From Isoptericola peretonis (lineage in GTDB: Bacteria; Actinomycetota; Actinomycetes; Actinomycetales; Cellulomonadaceae), in assembly GCA_023241745.1 (NCBI GenBank), contig JALQCY010000009.1:48611-112610 (forward strand): a stretch of 64,000 bases of DNA, in the 5' to 3' direction. Below the pieces are notes generated by a model. It ran no database searches. It saw nothing but the letters and a program-made list of their open reading frames with translations, and was not told the origin of the DNA. The position numbers and the translations under genes were made by a program. Of the stretch, positions 8,152-17,515 are shown piece by piece (the first letter of the stretch is position 1; every line of letters begins with the position of its first letter).

Positions 8152-8672
8152 CCGCCACGACCACCTCGCACGCGACGGCTGGTCCCGAAGACCTGGTGGT
8201 CGACGTCGTCGCCTGGGACGACGCGGACGCCGCCGGGCTGCGCGCCGAGCAGGAGGCCGAGACGGCGGTCCGCTACGGCGGCCCCGACGACGCCCCCGCG
8301 ATCGATCCGCGCTCGATCGTGGTCACCCTCGTCGCGCGCGTGGGCGGACGCCCGGTCGGCACGGCCGCGGTGCGCGACGTGTCCGGCACCGACGACCGGC
8401 GTGGCCGCGGCACCACCCACCCGGCCGCGACGGGCGAGGTCAAGCGTGTGTACGTGCACCCCGACGCCCGCGGGCGGGGCGTCGCCAAGAGGCTGATGGC
8501 CGAGCTGGAGCGGTCCGCGCGCAGCGTCGGGTTCCGCCGCTTCGTGCTCGAGACGGGCACCGCGCAGCCCGAGGCGATGGGCCTGTACGAGTCGATCGGC
8601 TACGAGCCGGTCGAGAAGTTCGGCGACCACGCGGCCTTCGAGGAGCAGCGCTGCTACGGCAAGCGCCTCTGA
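8148..8672 (+). CDS. GNAT family N-acetyltransferase
   Basis: The 174-residue protein has GNAT motif [22 protein letters not shown], shown here in pieces as [12 protein letters not shown] and [14 protein letters not shown], the R/QxxGxG/A acetyl-CoA pyrophosphate loop. Motif B is [15 protein letters not shown]. The acceptor is unknown. Its ATG overlaps the purQ stop (ATGA), so it is expressed with purSQ. It could acetylate a small molecule or protein N terminus; the context gives no firm link to purines. A perfect hairpin follows at once. Confidence 0.85.
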   Translation: MTATTTSHATAGPEDLVVDVVAWDDADAAGLRAEQEAETAVRYGGPDDAPAIDPRSIVVTLVARVGGRPVGTAAVRDVSGTDDRRGRGTTHPAATGEVKRVYVHPDARGRGVAKRLMAELERSARSVGFRRFVLETGTAQPEAMGLYESIGYEPVEKFGDHAAFEEQRCYGKRL

Positions 8673-8673
8673 C

Positions 8674-8721
8674 CCTGCCTGGTCGACGGGCTCAGCTCGA
8701 GGCGCCCGCCGACCAGGCAGG
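8674..8721. terminator. Bidirectional hairpin purQ-GNAT / VOC
   Basis: cctgcctggtcg (8674-8685) is the perfect complement of 8710-8721, with a 24-base loop. The right arm lies inside the last codons of the convergent VOC gene, so both transcripts would end here. Confidence 0.75.
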
Positions 8722-9078
8722 CAGCTGCTGCAGGGTCCAGGAGTTGCCGTCCGGGTCGGCGAACGTGACGAAGCGGCCCCACGGCTGCTCGTCCACCCCC
8801 TGAGCCTCGACGCCGGCGTCGCTGAGCTGCGCCAGCGCCGCGTCGGCGTCGGCCACCACCACCTGGATCGTGTCCTGCTGGCCGGGCTGCAGGTTGCCGC
8901 CGATGCCGGTGCCGAACGCGATGGAGCACGCGGAACCGGGCGGCGTCATCTGCACGAACCGCAGCTCGTCGTTCACCTGCTGGTCGTGGTCGGGGTGGAA
9001 GCCGACCCGCTCGTAGAACTCCTTCGCCCGGTCCACGTCGCTGACGGGCACGTGGATCAGCTCGATCTTCCAGTCCAT
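8692..9078 (-). CDS. VOC superfamily (glyoxalase/bleomycin-resistance-like) protein
   Basis: This 128-residue leftward protein begins MDWKIELIHVPVSDVDRAKEFY with GFHPDHDQ, and ends FVTFADPDGNSWTLQQLP, the paired beta-alpha-beta-beta-beta modules of the vicinal oxygen chelate fold. His9 and the acidic positions in the second half could be metal ligands. Without a substrate it cannot be called a dioxygenase, glyoxalase or resistance protein. ATG 9078 has gaggagcag upstream (Shine-Dalgarno). The next upstream gene, an LLM oxidoreductase, ends 39 bases away on the same strand. Confidence 0.85.
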   Translation of the reverse strand: MDWKIELIHVPVSDVDRAKEFYERVGFHPDHDQQVNDELRFVQMTPPGSACSIAFGTGIGGNLQPGQQDTIQVVVADADAALAQLSDAGVEAQGVDEQPWGRFVTFADPDGNSWTLQQLPAWSAGASS

Positions 9079-9116
9079 GGTCTGCTCCTCGGTGTCTTGC
9101 GTGGTTCATGCCGGTG

Positions 9117-10028
9117 TCATGCCTGGTCGAGCAGCGGCCGCACCTCCCTGCCGAGGAGCTCGACGAAGCCGGCCAGGTCGGGCTCGTCGACGGTGGGCTG
9201 CACCGCGACGGCGGAGGCTCCGGCGGCGGCCAGCCGCAGGACGCCGTCCGCGAGGGTGCGCGCGTCGCCGGCCGCGCCGATGCCGCGGCCCGGCTGGGCG
9301 CCCCACAGGGGGAGCTCGGCGTCGAGGCGGTCCTGCGCGCCGGGGCCGGTCGCCGCGATGAGCGTGGCGTACACGTCCGGGACAGGGCGGCCGGCGGCGA
9401 GGGCCGCGTCCGTGGCCGCGTCGGCGGCGGCGCGCACCTCGTCGGTGGTGCGCCCGTTCGCGAGGACCAGTCCGTCGCCCAGCTCGCCCGCGAGCGCGAC
9501 CGAGCGCGGCCCGACGCCGCCGAGCACGAGCGGGACGTCGGGCGCCGGCCAGTCCAGGCGCACCCGGTCGAGCGTCACGTAGCGGCCGGACGTCGTCACC
9601 TCGTCGCCGGCGAGCAGGCGCCGAAGGGCCTCGGTGTGCTCGCGCAGCAGCGCCAGCGGGGAGTCCACACGCACGCCGGCCTGCCCCATCCACTCCTGCA
9701 CGCCGTGCCCGACGGCAGGCACGAACCGGCCCGGGAACATCCGCCCGAGGGTGGCGACCTCCATGGCCGTCAGCGCGGTGCTGCGCAGGGGCGCCGGCAT
9801 GAGCCCGATCCCCACGTGGATCCGCTCGGTCCACGCGAGCGCCGCCGCGGCCGACGCCACGCCGCTCTGCTTGAAGCAGTCCTCCCACACCCACAGGTCG
9901 TCCAGGCCCGCGGCCTCGACCGCGATGGCGAGGGAGCGCAGGGACTCGGGGGGCGTCGTGGGCACGAACGCGACACCGAGGCGGACCGCGGGGCGGGCAT
10001 CCGGGAGCGGGGCGGGGGTGACCGTCAT
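9117..10028 (-). CDS. LLM class (F420-dependent-type) oxidoreductase
   Basis: The 303-residue protein is a luciferase-like TIM-barrel oxidoreductase: LGVAFVPTTPPESLRSLA, AAGLDDLWVWEDCFKQSG, HVGIGLMPAPLRSTALTA, MFPGRFVPAVGHGVQEWM and LLAGDEVTTSGRYV. The last three segments are typical of actinobacterial F420-dependent members; FMN use cannot be excluded. It is a clear paralogue of the 45368-46288 gene, sharing the GVGHGVQ(E/D)WMGQ core and LLxGExVTTSGRYVTLD. The start is ATG 10028, not the GTG one codon upstream. The substrate is unknown. Confidence 0.85.
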   Translation of the reverse strand: MTVTPAPLPDARPAVRLGVAFVPTTPPESLRSLAIAVEAAGLDDLWVWEDCFKQSGVASAAAALAWTERIHVGIGLMPAPLRSTALTAMEVATLGRMFPGRFVPAVGHGVQEWMGQAGVRVDSPLALLREHTEALRRLLAGDEVTTSGRYVTLDRVRLDWPAPDVPLVLGGVGPRSVALAGELGDGLVLANGRTTDEVRAAADAATDAALAAGRPVPDVYATLIAATGPGAQDRLDAELPLWGAQPGRGIGAAGDARTLADGVLRLAAAGASAVAVQPTVDEPDLAGFVELLGREVRPLLDQA

Positions 10029-10067
10029 CACGCCATCGTGCCGCGACCCACCGACATCCGCCGCCGG

Positions 10068-10826
10068 TCAGGCGGACGTCTCGCGAAGGTACGCGAGCTG
10101 CGCCACCACCGACTGTCGCGCGGCGCCGCGCACGGACGGGTCGACGTCGGCATACACGTGCGCGACGACGGAGTCCGCGTCCGCGCCCGGGCCCAGCGCG
10201 ACGAGCGCGTCCCGCACCTGGGCCAGGCGTTCCAGCCGGTGGGCACGGTAGGCGCGCACGGCGTCACCGAGGTCGTCGAGGCCCGGGCCGTGGGCGGGCA
10301 GTCCTGGCCGGCCGTCGCCCACGCGTTCCAGGGCGTCGAGGCTGGCGAGGTAGTCGCGCAGGGACCCGTCCGGCTCGGCGATCACCGTGGTGCCGCGGCC
10401 CAGCACCGTGTCGCCCGTGAGGACGACGGGCTCCTCGCCGGGCGCCGCGACGAGGAAGGACACCGAGTCGGCCGTGTGACCCGGGGTGGCGAGCACGTCG
10501 ATCCGCACACCCGCGGCGTCGATGCGCTCGCCGTCGCGCAGGGGTTCGCCGCCGTGGCAGTGCGCGGGGTCGGCGGCGCGGACCGGGGCGCCGGTGAGCT
10601 TGCGCAGCCGCGGAGAACCCGCCGTGTGGTCGGCGTGCCGGTGGGTGATCAGCACGAGCTCCACCCGTCCTGCCTCGGCGAGCGTCGCCAGGTGTGTCTC
10701 GTGGTCGGGGCCCGGGTCCACGACGACGGTCGACGGCGAGCCCGGCGCCCTCAGCACGTACGAGCGTGTGCCGTCCAGCGTCATCGGGCCGGGGTTGTCC
10801 GCGCGGACGACGGTGACGTGGGGCAT
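10068..10826 (-). CDS. Metallo-beta-lactamase fold hydrolase (LACTB2-like)
   Basis: The 252-residue protein carries the MBL signature THRHADHT at residues 61-68. Further metal-site elements are VLATPGHTADSVSFLV and VLTGDTVLGRG, with a late His in GLPAHGPGLDD. The C-terminal 80 residues (RLAQVRDALVALG...VVAQLAYL) look like the winged-helix extension (BLACT_WH) of LACTB2-type hydrolases or ribonucleases rather than an antibiotic lactamase. It has no signal peptide, so acts in the cytoplasm. It lies between two LLM oxidoreductases on the same strand with gaps of about 40 bases. Confidence 0.85.
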   Translation of the reverse strand: MPHVTVVRADNPGPMTLDGTRSYVLRAPGSPSTVVVDPGPDHETHLATLAEAGRVELVLITHRHADHTAGSPRLRKLTGAPVRAADPAHCHGGEPLRDGERIDAAGVRIDVLATPGHTADSVSFLVAAPGEEPVVLTGDTVLGRGTTVIAEPDGSLRDYLASLDALERVGDGRPGLPAHGPGLDDLGDAVRAYRAHRLERLAQVRDALVALGPGADADSVVAHVYADVDPSVRGAARQSVVAQLAYLRETSA

Positions 10827-10862
10827 GCGGGGCTCGCTCTCGATCCGAGGTGACAGGGGGCG

Positions 10863-11936
10863 TCAGGCGGCGAGCGCCTCGGCCAGCAGCTCCAGCGTGC
10901 GGACACGACCGGGGGTGGCGTCCAGCGGCTCGGACTCGTAGGAGCCGGCGACGGGCACGACCATGACCTCGTCCACGCCGTGCCGGGCGGCGAGGTCGCG
11001 CAGCTGCGCGGCGGCCTGGTGCGGCTCCCCGACCACCCAGCGCGAGCGCATGTCCGCGACGATCTGCTCGGCCATCGGGTCCAGCGGCTCGGCAGCGGCC
11101 TGCTCGACCGTCTCCGCGCGACCCATCGGCTTGCCCGTGCGCAGCCGCGCCATCGAACACAGCTGCGGCAGCGCGCGCTCGTGCGCCTCGACGGCGGTGG
11201 GCGCGACGACGACGTTCGCGGTGAGGAACGTCTGCGGCTCGGGGTGGGCGGGGCTGGGCCGGTACCCGTCGCGGTACAGGGCGAGCACCTGGTCGATGCC
11301 CGCGCCGGAGAAGTGGTTCGCGAAGACGTACGGCAGCCCCAGCTCGGCGGCGAGGCGCGCGGAGTAGTCGCTGGAGCCCAGCAGCCACACCGTGGGGGTG
11401 CCGTCGGCGGCGGGGGTGGCGTGCACGTCGTAGAGGTTCCCGTCGCCGAGGCGCAGCGACGCCCCGTCGGGGCTCATGAGGGCCAGGATGTCGCGCACGT
11501 GCTGGGGGAACCGCTCGACGTCCGACGTCGGTCCGGACTGGCGCAGCAGCGCCGTGACGACCGGGTCGGAGCCGGGCGCGCGGCCGATGCCCAGGTCGAC
11601 GCGGCCGGGGGCGAGGGCCTCGAGCGCGGCGAACTGCTCCGCCACCACGAGCGGTGCGTGGTTGGGGAGCATGACGCCGCCCGAGCCCACGCGGATCCGC
11701 TCCGTGACCGCGGCGGCCGCCGCGATCATCACGGGCGGCGTCGACGCCGCCACCGCGGGCATGTTGTGGTGCTCCGCGAACCAGTACCGCTCGAAGCCCA
11801 GCTCGTCCGCCCGGCGCGCCAGCGCCAGCGAGGCGGCCAGCGCCTGGGGGCTGGACTGTCCCGTGCGGACCGGGACGAGGTCCAGCACGGACAGGCGGGG
11901 GGCGGTGGGCGCGGGGGTGGAGCCGTCGGAGTTCAT
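10863..11936 (-). CDS. LLM class flavin-dependent oxidoreductase (MsnO8-type)
   Basis: The 357-residue protein starts with LSVLDLVPVRTGQSSPQALA, then GFERYWFAEHHNMPAVA, IRVGSGGVMLPNHAPLVVAEQ and GRVDLGIGRAPGSDP. This set marks the luciferase-like monooxygenase group often annotated as MsnO8 or alkanal-monooxygenase-like and expected to use FMN with O2. Length is typical. It is different in sequence from the two paralogous LLM genes in the window. ATG 11936 is used; a TTG four codons upstream is possible. No Shine-Dalgarno is clear. A long hairpin separates it from recD upstream. Confidence 0.85.
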   Translation of the reverse strand: MNSDGSTPAPTAPRLSVLDLVPVRTGQSSPQALAASLALARRADELGFERYWFAEHHNMPAVAASTPPVMIAAAAAVTERIRVGSGGVMLPNHAPLVVAEQFAALEALAPGRVDLGIGRAPGSDPVVTALLRQSGPTSDVERFPQHVRDILALMSPDGASLRLGDGNLYDVHATPAADGTPTVWLLGSSDYSARLAAELGLPYVFANHFSGAGIDQVLALYRDGYRPSPAHPEPQTFLTANVVVAPTAVEAHERALPQLCSMARLRTGKPMGRAETVEQAAAEPLDPMAEQIVADMRSRWVVGEPHQAAAQLRDLAARHGVDEVMVVPVAGSYESEPLDATPGRVRTLELLAEALAA

Positions 11937-11978
11937 CGCCCAGGTCAACCCGCGCGGCCCCGGTACCTATTCCGTGAC

Positions 11979-12040
11979 GCTGTGGGCGCGATTTCGGGGA
12001 CTATCGGCACCCGAATAGTCCCCGAAATCGTGCTCACAGC
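11979..12040 (-). terminator. Terminator hairpin of the recCBD operon
   Basis: cgatttcggggactat (11989-12004) pairs perfectly with 12015-12030 around a 10-base loop. The stem extends imperfectly to gctgtg (11979-11984) with cacagc (12035-12040). On the minus strand it comes 11 bases after the recD stop. The stem sequence resembles part of the hairpin at 46306-46359 (gcgattt-cgg-acta-tcgg order). Confidence 0.75.
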
Positions 12041-12050
12041 ATCGAAGGGG

Positions 12051-14015
12051 TCAGGGGAGGGGGTCGCGGAGCCCGCTCGCGCGGCGGACGGGGTGGGCGA
12101 CGGCGGCACGCACGGCCTCGGCGGTGCCGACCACGCGCACGAACTCCTGCGCGCGGGTGACCGCCGTGTACAGCAGCTCGCGGGTGAGCAGGGGCGACGT
12201 CGGAGGCGGCAGCACCAGGGAGACGCGGCGGAACTGGCTGCCCTGCGCGCGGTGCACGGTCATCGCGTGCACCGTCTCGACCGGGGGCAGCCGGTGCGTG
12301 CGCACACGCAGCGGGGCCCGCGGGTCGCCGAACACCGCCACGACGGCGCCGTCGGACGGGTCGCCCTCGGTGACCAGCACGCCGGTGTCGCCGTTGTACA
12401 GGCCGACGTCGGGGTCGTTGCTCGTGACCAGCAGCGGCCGGCCCACCACCCAGGGCGTGCCCACGGCGGCGGCGACCGAGGTGTCGGCCGTCGCGTCCTC
12501 GACCCATGCCTCGACCTGCGCGGCCCACCGGGCCACGCCGACCGGCCCCCGCCGGTGCGCCACCATGACGCGGTGCGCGGTCAGGGCCTCCAGCGCGCCG
12601 GCCGGGTCGCCGGCCCGTGCCGCGGCCACCAGCCGCCGGCCGGCATCGGTCGCGTCGTCCCGCAGGCCGGCGACGGCCTGCTCCTCCAGCCGCTCGGTGT
12701 CCGCCTCGACCAGCTCGACGCCGCCGGTGCCCTCGCGCAGGACGGCGAGCACGGCGTCGGCGTCGCCGTCGCGGATCGCGGCCGCCAGCGGCAGGATCGC
12801 GGAGCTCTCGTCCTGGCGGTGCACCGTCACGAGCCGGACGACGCCGTTGGCCACCCCGTCCCCCTCGGTGGGGGAGAGGTCTGCCTCGGAGACGACCGCG
12901 CCTCCGACGGGACCGGCGGGCGCGCCGGCCACGGGCGGGCGCGCGACGAGGTCGCCCAGCACGGCGCCGGCCTCGACCGACGCGAGCTGGTCCGGGTCGC
13001 CGACGAGCACGAGGCGCGCGTCCGGGCGGAGCGCCTCGAGCAGGCGCGCCATGAGCGACAGCGGCACCATCGACGTCTCGTCCACCACGATCACGTCGTG
13101 CGGCAGGTGGTGGCCCGCGTGGTGCCGGAACCGGGTGGCGCTGCGGTAGCCGAGCAGCCGGTGCACGGTCGTGGCGTCGGGGCGGCCGGTGCGGGCCCGG
13201 TCGTCGGGCGGGAGATCGGCGACGACGTCGCGCACCGCCTCCTGGAGCCGCGCGGCGGCCTTGCCCGTCGGCGCCGCGAGCGCGACGCGCAGCCCGGCGC
13301 TGCCCGGGGCCGTGCCCGGAGCGGCGCCCGCGACGTCCTGCAGCACGGCAAGCAGCCGCGCGACCGTCGTCGTCTTGCCCGTGCCCGGACCGCCCGTGAG
13401 CACGGTGAGCCGGCGGCCGGCGGCGTGCGCGGCGGCCAGCCGTTGCCGCACGTCGCCGGCCGCGGGGAACAGCCGCGACAGGGCGGCGTCGAGCCGGTCG
13501 GCGCCCGGTGGCGCGAGCGCGGGCGCCTGCAGACGGGCGTCGACGAGTCGCCGCACCGTGAGCTCGTCGCGCCAGTACCGGTCCAGGTAGAGGCGTCCGC
13601 CCACCCAGCGCGCCGGGCGGTCCTGCGGGTCGCCGGTACCGACGGCCACGAGCGGGCTCGCCTCGATCGCGCGCACCCACGCGGCGTGCTCCGGCCACGG
13701 CGGGGGTGCGGCCGGGCCGATCCCGTCACCGAGCGGCTCGCCGCGGTCCGCGTCCTCGGGGAGCGCGAGGGTGGCCAGCTCGTCCGGGTCGTCGAGCCGC
13801 ACGCACACCGACCCGCCACGCAGCGCCCGGACGGCGAGCGCGACGGCGAGCAGCACCGTCGGGTCCTCCTCCCGCGTGAGCCGGCCGAGCCGGGTCGCGA
13901 CGTGCACGTCCGTCGCGGCGACCAGGCCCGCGGCGTTGAACTCCAACAGCAGCGCGGGGGCGTCGACGGCGAGCCGCACGTCGCCGTCGGCGGCCGCCGT
14001 GGCGGTGTCGGTCAT
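12051..14015 (-). CDS. recD: Exodeoxyribonuclease V alpha subunit (RecD)
   Basis: This 654-residue protein is the 5'-3' SF1B helicase of RecBCD, which processes double-strand ends for recombination. Walker A is LTGGPGTGKTTTVARLL near residue 208. VVDETSMVPLSLMARLL holds the DE box, LVGDPDQLASVEAGAVLGDL is motif III-like, and TVHRAQGSQFRRV near the end is motif V-like for SF1B enzymes. The length fits RecD of RecBCD rather than the longer RecD2. ATG 14015 overlaps the recB stop (ATGA), giving tight coupling. A long open frame continues upstream but is only the antisense shadow of recB. Confidence 0.96.
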   Translation of the reverse strand: MTDTATAAADGDVRLAVDAPALLLEFNAAGLVAATDVHVATRLGRLTREEDPTVLLAVALAVRALRGGSVCVRLDDPDELATLALPEDADRGEPLGDGIGPAAPPPWPEHAAWVRAIEASPLVAVGTGDPQDRPARWVGGRLYLDRYWRDELTVRRLVDARLQAPALAPPGADRLDAALSRLFPAAGDVRQRLAAAHAAGRRLTVLTGGPGTGKTTTVARLLAVLQDVAGAAPGTAPGSAGLRVALAAPTGKAAARLQEAVRDVVADLPPDDRARTGRPDATTVHRLLGYRSATRFRHHAGHHLPHDVIVVDETSMVPLSLMARLLEALRPDARLVLVGDPDQLASVEAGAVLGDLVARPPVAGAPAGPVGGAVVSEADLSPTEGDGVANGVVRLVTVHRQDESSAILPLAAAIRDGDADAVLAVLREGTGGVELVEADTERLEEQAVAGLRDDATDAGRRLVAAARAGDPAGALEALTAHRVMVAHRRGPVGVARWAAQVEAWVEDATADTSVAAAVGTPWVVGRPLLVTSNDPDVGLYNGDTGVLVTEGDPSDGAVVAVFGDPRAPLRVRTHRLPPVETVHAMTVHRAQGSQFRRVSLVLPPPTSPLLTRELLYTAVTRAQEFVRVVGTAEAVRAAVAHPVRRASGLRDPLP

Positions 14016-17000
14016 ACGTCGCCTCCGTCGAGCAGCGCGGACAGGGCGGGCACCAGGCCGCGGGGCGGGACCCACGACACGACGCCGTACGGCGCCCCGT
14101 CGGGCCCGGTGGGTGTGGCCGGGCCGCACATGCCGCGCACGAACAGGTACAGCCCGCCGCCGAGGTGCACGTCGGGGTCGTAGCCGGGCAGACGCCAGGC
14201 CAGGTAGCGGTGCAGGGCCACGAGGTAGAGCACGAGCTGCAGCGGGTAGTGCGCGTGCAGCATCGCCTCGACCGTGGCCTCGGGCCGGTAGTCGTGCGCG
14301 GTCAGCGGCGTGTCGAACGCCCCGAGGCGGTTCGTCTTGTAGTCGACGACGAGGAAGCGTGGCGTCCCGTCGTCCCCCCGGACCCTCAGCACCGCGTCGA
14401 TCGACCCGGTGAGGTAGCCGCGCAGCGGCCGGGCCGTGGGGTCGCCCACCGCGAGCTCGGCGAGGACGGCGGGGTAGCCGGCGAACGGGTCGTCCTCGCC
14501 CAGGTAGCGGGACAAGAGCTCGGCGATCCCGGCGAGCGTGGTGCCCTCGCGCGTCGCGCCGGGGCCGGCACCCGCGTCGCCGTCGCCGCCGGCGAGCGGG
14601 AGCTCGAACTCCAGCTCCGCGAGCCGGTCTCGCGGGGTGACGTCGGCGAGCGTCAGCCCGGCGGCCAGGGGCCCGAGGGGCGTGCGCGCGACGACGCCGA
14701 GCGCGGCGGCCAGCTCGGCCGGGTCGGTGCCGGGCACCCGCGTGGTCGCGGCGGCGGCGCAGCGGGCGAGCAGCTCGGCGTCGAGGTCGGGCGCTGCGGT
14801 GTCCGCGTACTCCAGCACCTCGTGCACGAGCGTGCCGAAGCCCGTGCCGGCGGGCAGGCCGGACATCGGGGACGGCAGGTCGGCCCCGGGCGCCTCCGCG
14901 GGTGCGACGTCGGTTGCCCCCGGCCGGACGGCCGTGGGAGCCGCCTCTGCCGGCTCGTCCTGGACGCCGCCGCCCTCGGGCTCCGACTCGACGCCGCCCG
15001 GCCCGGTCGGCGTGCCGGTCGACGCCGTGAGGCCCCCGGGCCGCCCGGTGTGCGCCGCGGCCGTGAGCGCCGAGTACGACGCGCGCCGCCACGTCGGGTC
15101 AGGGGTGCGGTCGAGGTGCGCGACGCCCAGCTCGGGCTCCTCCCGGGCGGGCGGGCGCCAGCGTTCGCGGGACGGTTCGGCCGGCACCTCCTCCACGGCG
15201 ATCGTGCCGTCGGAGCCGTGGGCGAGGGTCTCGAGCGCGGCCCGCACGGCCTCGTCGCGCATCGCCTGCTGCGAGGCGTGCGGTGCGGGCTCGCCGCCGA
15301 GCGTGCGCTCGCCGAGCAGGACGCGCGTGAGCCCGCTCTTCGCCGTGTTCGCCTTCGACGGCGCCCAGTGCGCCACCACCTGGTGGCGGGCGCGGGTCAG
15401 CGCCACGTAGAGCAGGCGCAGGTCCTCACCGCCCTCCTCGCGTCGGTGCCGGTCCAGGGCGGCGTCGTACCCGAACGAGCCCGGTCCGCCGACGTGCAGG
15501 ATGCGGCGACCGTCGCCCGCGTGGAAGCGCAGCACCTCGGGCTGGCGGGGCTCGAACCGGTCCCACGCGAACGGCACGTACACGACGCCGAACTCGAGCC
15601 CCTTGCTGGCGTGCACCGTGACGACCTGCACCGCCGCGGCGTCGGTCTCCAGGCGGCGGCTGCGCTCCTCGTCGTAGTCCTGCGCGGCCTCGCGGATGCG
15701 GCGGCGCAGCCAGGCCGTGAGCGCGGACGCGCCCAGGCCCTCCGTCACGGCCGCGGCGTGCAGCACCTCGCCCACGTGCCGCAGGTCGGTGAGGCGCCGC
15801 TCGCCCCGGCTGCCGGTCAGCAGCCGCTCGGCCAGCCCGTCGCGCGTCACGGCCTCCTGCAGGGCCGCCACCCCGCGGGACCACAGCAGCCTCGACCAGC
15901 GGCGGACCGTGTCGGCGAGCGCGTCGTGCGCGGCGTCGTCGGCGGTGGCGAGCCGCTCTGCGTCCCAGCCGACGAACGGCGTGAGCGCCAGCGCCGCCGC
16001 CCGACCGTGGGCACCCGGCTGCTCCAGGGCGGCGAGCAGCGTCAGCCAGTCGCGGGCCGACGGGGTCGCGAACACGCTCGACAGGCCGGAGACGACGGCG
16101 GGGACGCCACGTGTGGTGAGCTCGGACCGCACGGCCTCGGCCTGCGCGTTCGTGCGGGTCAGCACCGCGACGTCGCGCGGCTCGAGCGGACGCCAGGCGC
16201 CGCCGTCGTCGTCCAGCAACCGGTCGCGTCCCAGTCGCGTGGCGATGTCGGCCGCGACGTCGGCGGCGACGAGCTGACGCGGTGGGCCGACGGGCGGCGT
16301 CTCGCCCGGCGACATGCCGAGCGCGGCGCGCGTCACCTGTCGCAGGCGCAGGGGGGCGCCGCCGTCGAACCGCGACCCGGGGTGCGCGGCGTCCACCGGC
16401 CGCACGACGATCCGCTCGTCGCCCAGCGCCGACCCGCCCAGCACGGTGTCCAGGGCGCGCAGCAGCGGCTCGTCGCTGCGCCAGCTCGTGCCGAGGGTCG
16501 CGACCGACGTGGCGTCCTGCTGCGCGTCGAGGTACGCGACGACGTCGGCGCCGCGGAAGGCGTAGATCGCCTGCTTGGGGTCGCCGATGAGCACCAGCGT
16601 GCGGTGTCCGTGGAACGCGGTGCGCAGGATCTCCCACTGCACCGGGTCGGTGTCCTGGAACTCGTCGACCATGACCACGCGGTAGCGCGAACGGACACGC
16701 TCGGCCGCCGTGGGTCCGTGGACCGGGTCGGCGAGCGCGTCGCGCAGCATGACCAGCAGGTCGTCGTAGTCCATGAGGTGCTGCCCGCGCTTGCGCCGCA
16801 GCGTCTCGGTGCGGGTCTCGAGGGCGACCGCCTGGCGCAGCGCGCCGGGAGTGGACGGCCCGCCGCCGCCCGGCTCGGCCGGCTCGACCACGGCCTGGTG
16901 GTCGCTGACGGCGGCCCTGCCCAGGTCGGCCGCCATCGTCGGCGTGAGCGCCGGGTGCGCCTCGTCGGCGAAGCGGCGCACGTACAGGTCGTCGGACACC

Positions 17001-17515
17001 TCGCGCACCAGGTCCGCGACATCGGCCACGAACGACGCGGCAGGGTCGACGTCGGCCGCGATGCCGAGCGACGTGAGCATCTGCTGGCAGAAGCCGTGCG
17101 TCGTGGTGATCGTCGCGGCGTCGAGCTGCGACAGGGCCGCCGCGAGCCGGGCGCGTCGGCGGTCCAGCTCGTCGGGATCGACGTCGGCGAGGAGCGCGAC
17201 CACGGGGTCGTCGGACCCCGCCGGGTCCGGCCCGCGGAGCGCCCGTTCGGCGCTCACCAGGCGCTCGCGCACGCGGTCGCGCAGCTCGGACGTCGCGGCC
17301 CGGCCGAACGTGACGAGCATGAGCTCGCGCAGCTCGGCGCGGCCCTCGGCGACGAACCGTGTGGCGAGCGCGGCGATGGTGAACGTCTTGCCGGTGCCGG
17401 CGCTGGCCTCGAGCACCGTGGTGCCCTCCGGCAGCGGGCCGCACACGTCGAAGACCGGCCGCTCCGGGACGGCGGCCAGGCCCCCGGCCGCCTCGGTGCC
17501 GATCCCCGCCGTCAT
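14012..17515 (-). CDS. recB: Exodeoxyribonuclease V beta subunit (RecB)
   Basis: The 1167-residue subunit combines a 3'-5' UvrD-type helicase and the single nuclease domain of RecBCD. Walker A is TVLEASAGTGKTFTIAALA near residue 40. Motif II is VVMVDEFQDTDPVQWEIL, then LVLIGDPKQAIYAFRGAD, VVTVHASKGLEFGVV and LRLLYVALTRARHQ. The C-terminal RecB nuclease shows FGTLVHEVLE, then GYLTGSIDAVL and FLVVDYKTNRLG with the catalytic Asp and Lys. An acidic, low-complexity linker precedes the nuclease. ATG 17515 overlaps the recC stop by 4 bases. All key motifs appear intact, so an active enzyme is expected. Confidence 0.97.
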   Translation of the reverse strand: MTAGIGTEAAGGLAAVPERPVFDVCGPLPEGTTVLEASAGTGKTFTIAALATRFVAEGRAELRELMLVTFGRAATSELRDRVRERLVSAERALRGPDPAGSDDPVVALLADVDPDELDRRRARLAAALSQLDAATITTTHGFCQQMLTSLGIAADVDPAASFVADVADLVREVSDDLYVRRFADEAHPALTPTMAADLGRAAVSDHQAVVEPAEPGGGGPSTPGALRQAVALETRTETLRRKRGQHLMDYDDLLVMLRDALADPVHGPTAAERVRSRYRVVMVDEFQDTDPVQWEILRTAFHGHRTLVLIGDPKQAIYAFRGADVVAYLDAQQDATSVATLGTSWRSDEPLLRALDTVLGGSALGDERIVVRPVDAAHPGSRFDGGAPLRLRQVTRAALGMSPGETPPVGPPRQLVAADVAADIATRLGRDRLLDDDGGAWRPLEPRDVAVLTRTNAQAEAVRSELTTRGVPAVVSGLSSVFATPSARDWLTLLAALEQPGAHGRAAALALTPFVGWDAERLATADDAAHDALADTVRRWSRLLWSRGVAALQEAVTRDGLAERLLTGSRGERRLTDLRHVGEVLHAAAVTEGLGASALTAWLRRRIREAAQDYDEERSRRLETDAAAVQVVTVHASKGLEFGVVYVPFAWDRFEPRQPEVLRFHAGDGRRILHVGGPGSFGYDAALDRHRREEGGEDLRLLYVALTRARHQVVAHWAPSKANTAKSGLTRVLLGERTLGGEPAPHASQQAMRDEAVRAALETLAHGSDGTIAVEEVPAEPSRERWRPPAREEPELGVAHLDRTPDPTWRRASYSALTAAAHTGRPGGLTASTGTPTGPGGVESEPEGGGVQDEPAEAAPTAVRPGATDVAPAEAPGADLPSPMSGLPAGTGFGTLVHEVLEYADTAAPDLDAELLARCAAAATTRVPGTDPAELAAALGVVARTPLGPLAAGLTLADVTPRDRLAELEFELPLAGGDGDAGAGPGATREGTTLAGIAELLSRYLGEDDPFAGYPAVLAELAVGDPTARPLRGYLTGSIDAVLRVRGDDGTPRFLVVDYKTNRLGAFDTPLTAHDYRPEATVEAMLHAHYPLQLVLYLVALHRYLAWRLPGYDPDVHLGGGLYLFVRGMCGPATPTGPDGAPYGVVSWVPPRGLVPALSALLDGGDV

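Noticed and set aside
12051-15092. A longer RecD starting at 15092
   Set aside because: The added residues are the antisense frame of recB; ATG 14015 overlaps the recB stop in the same ATGA fashion as recB with recC, and family homology starts there.
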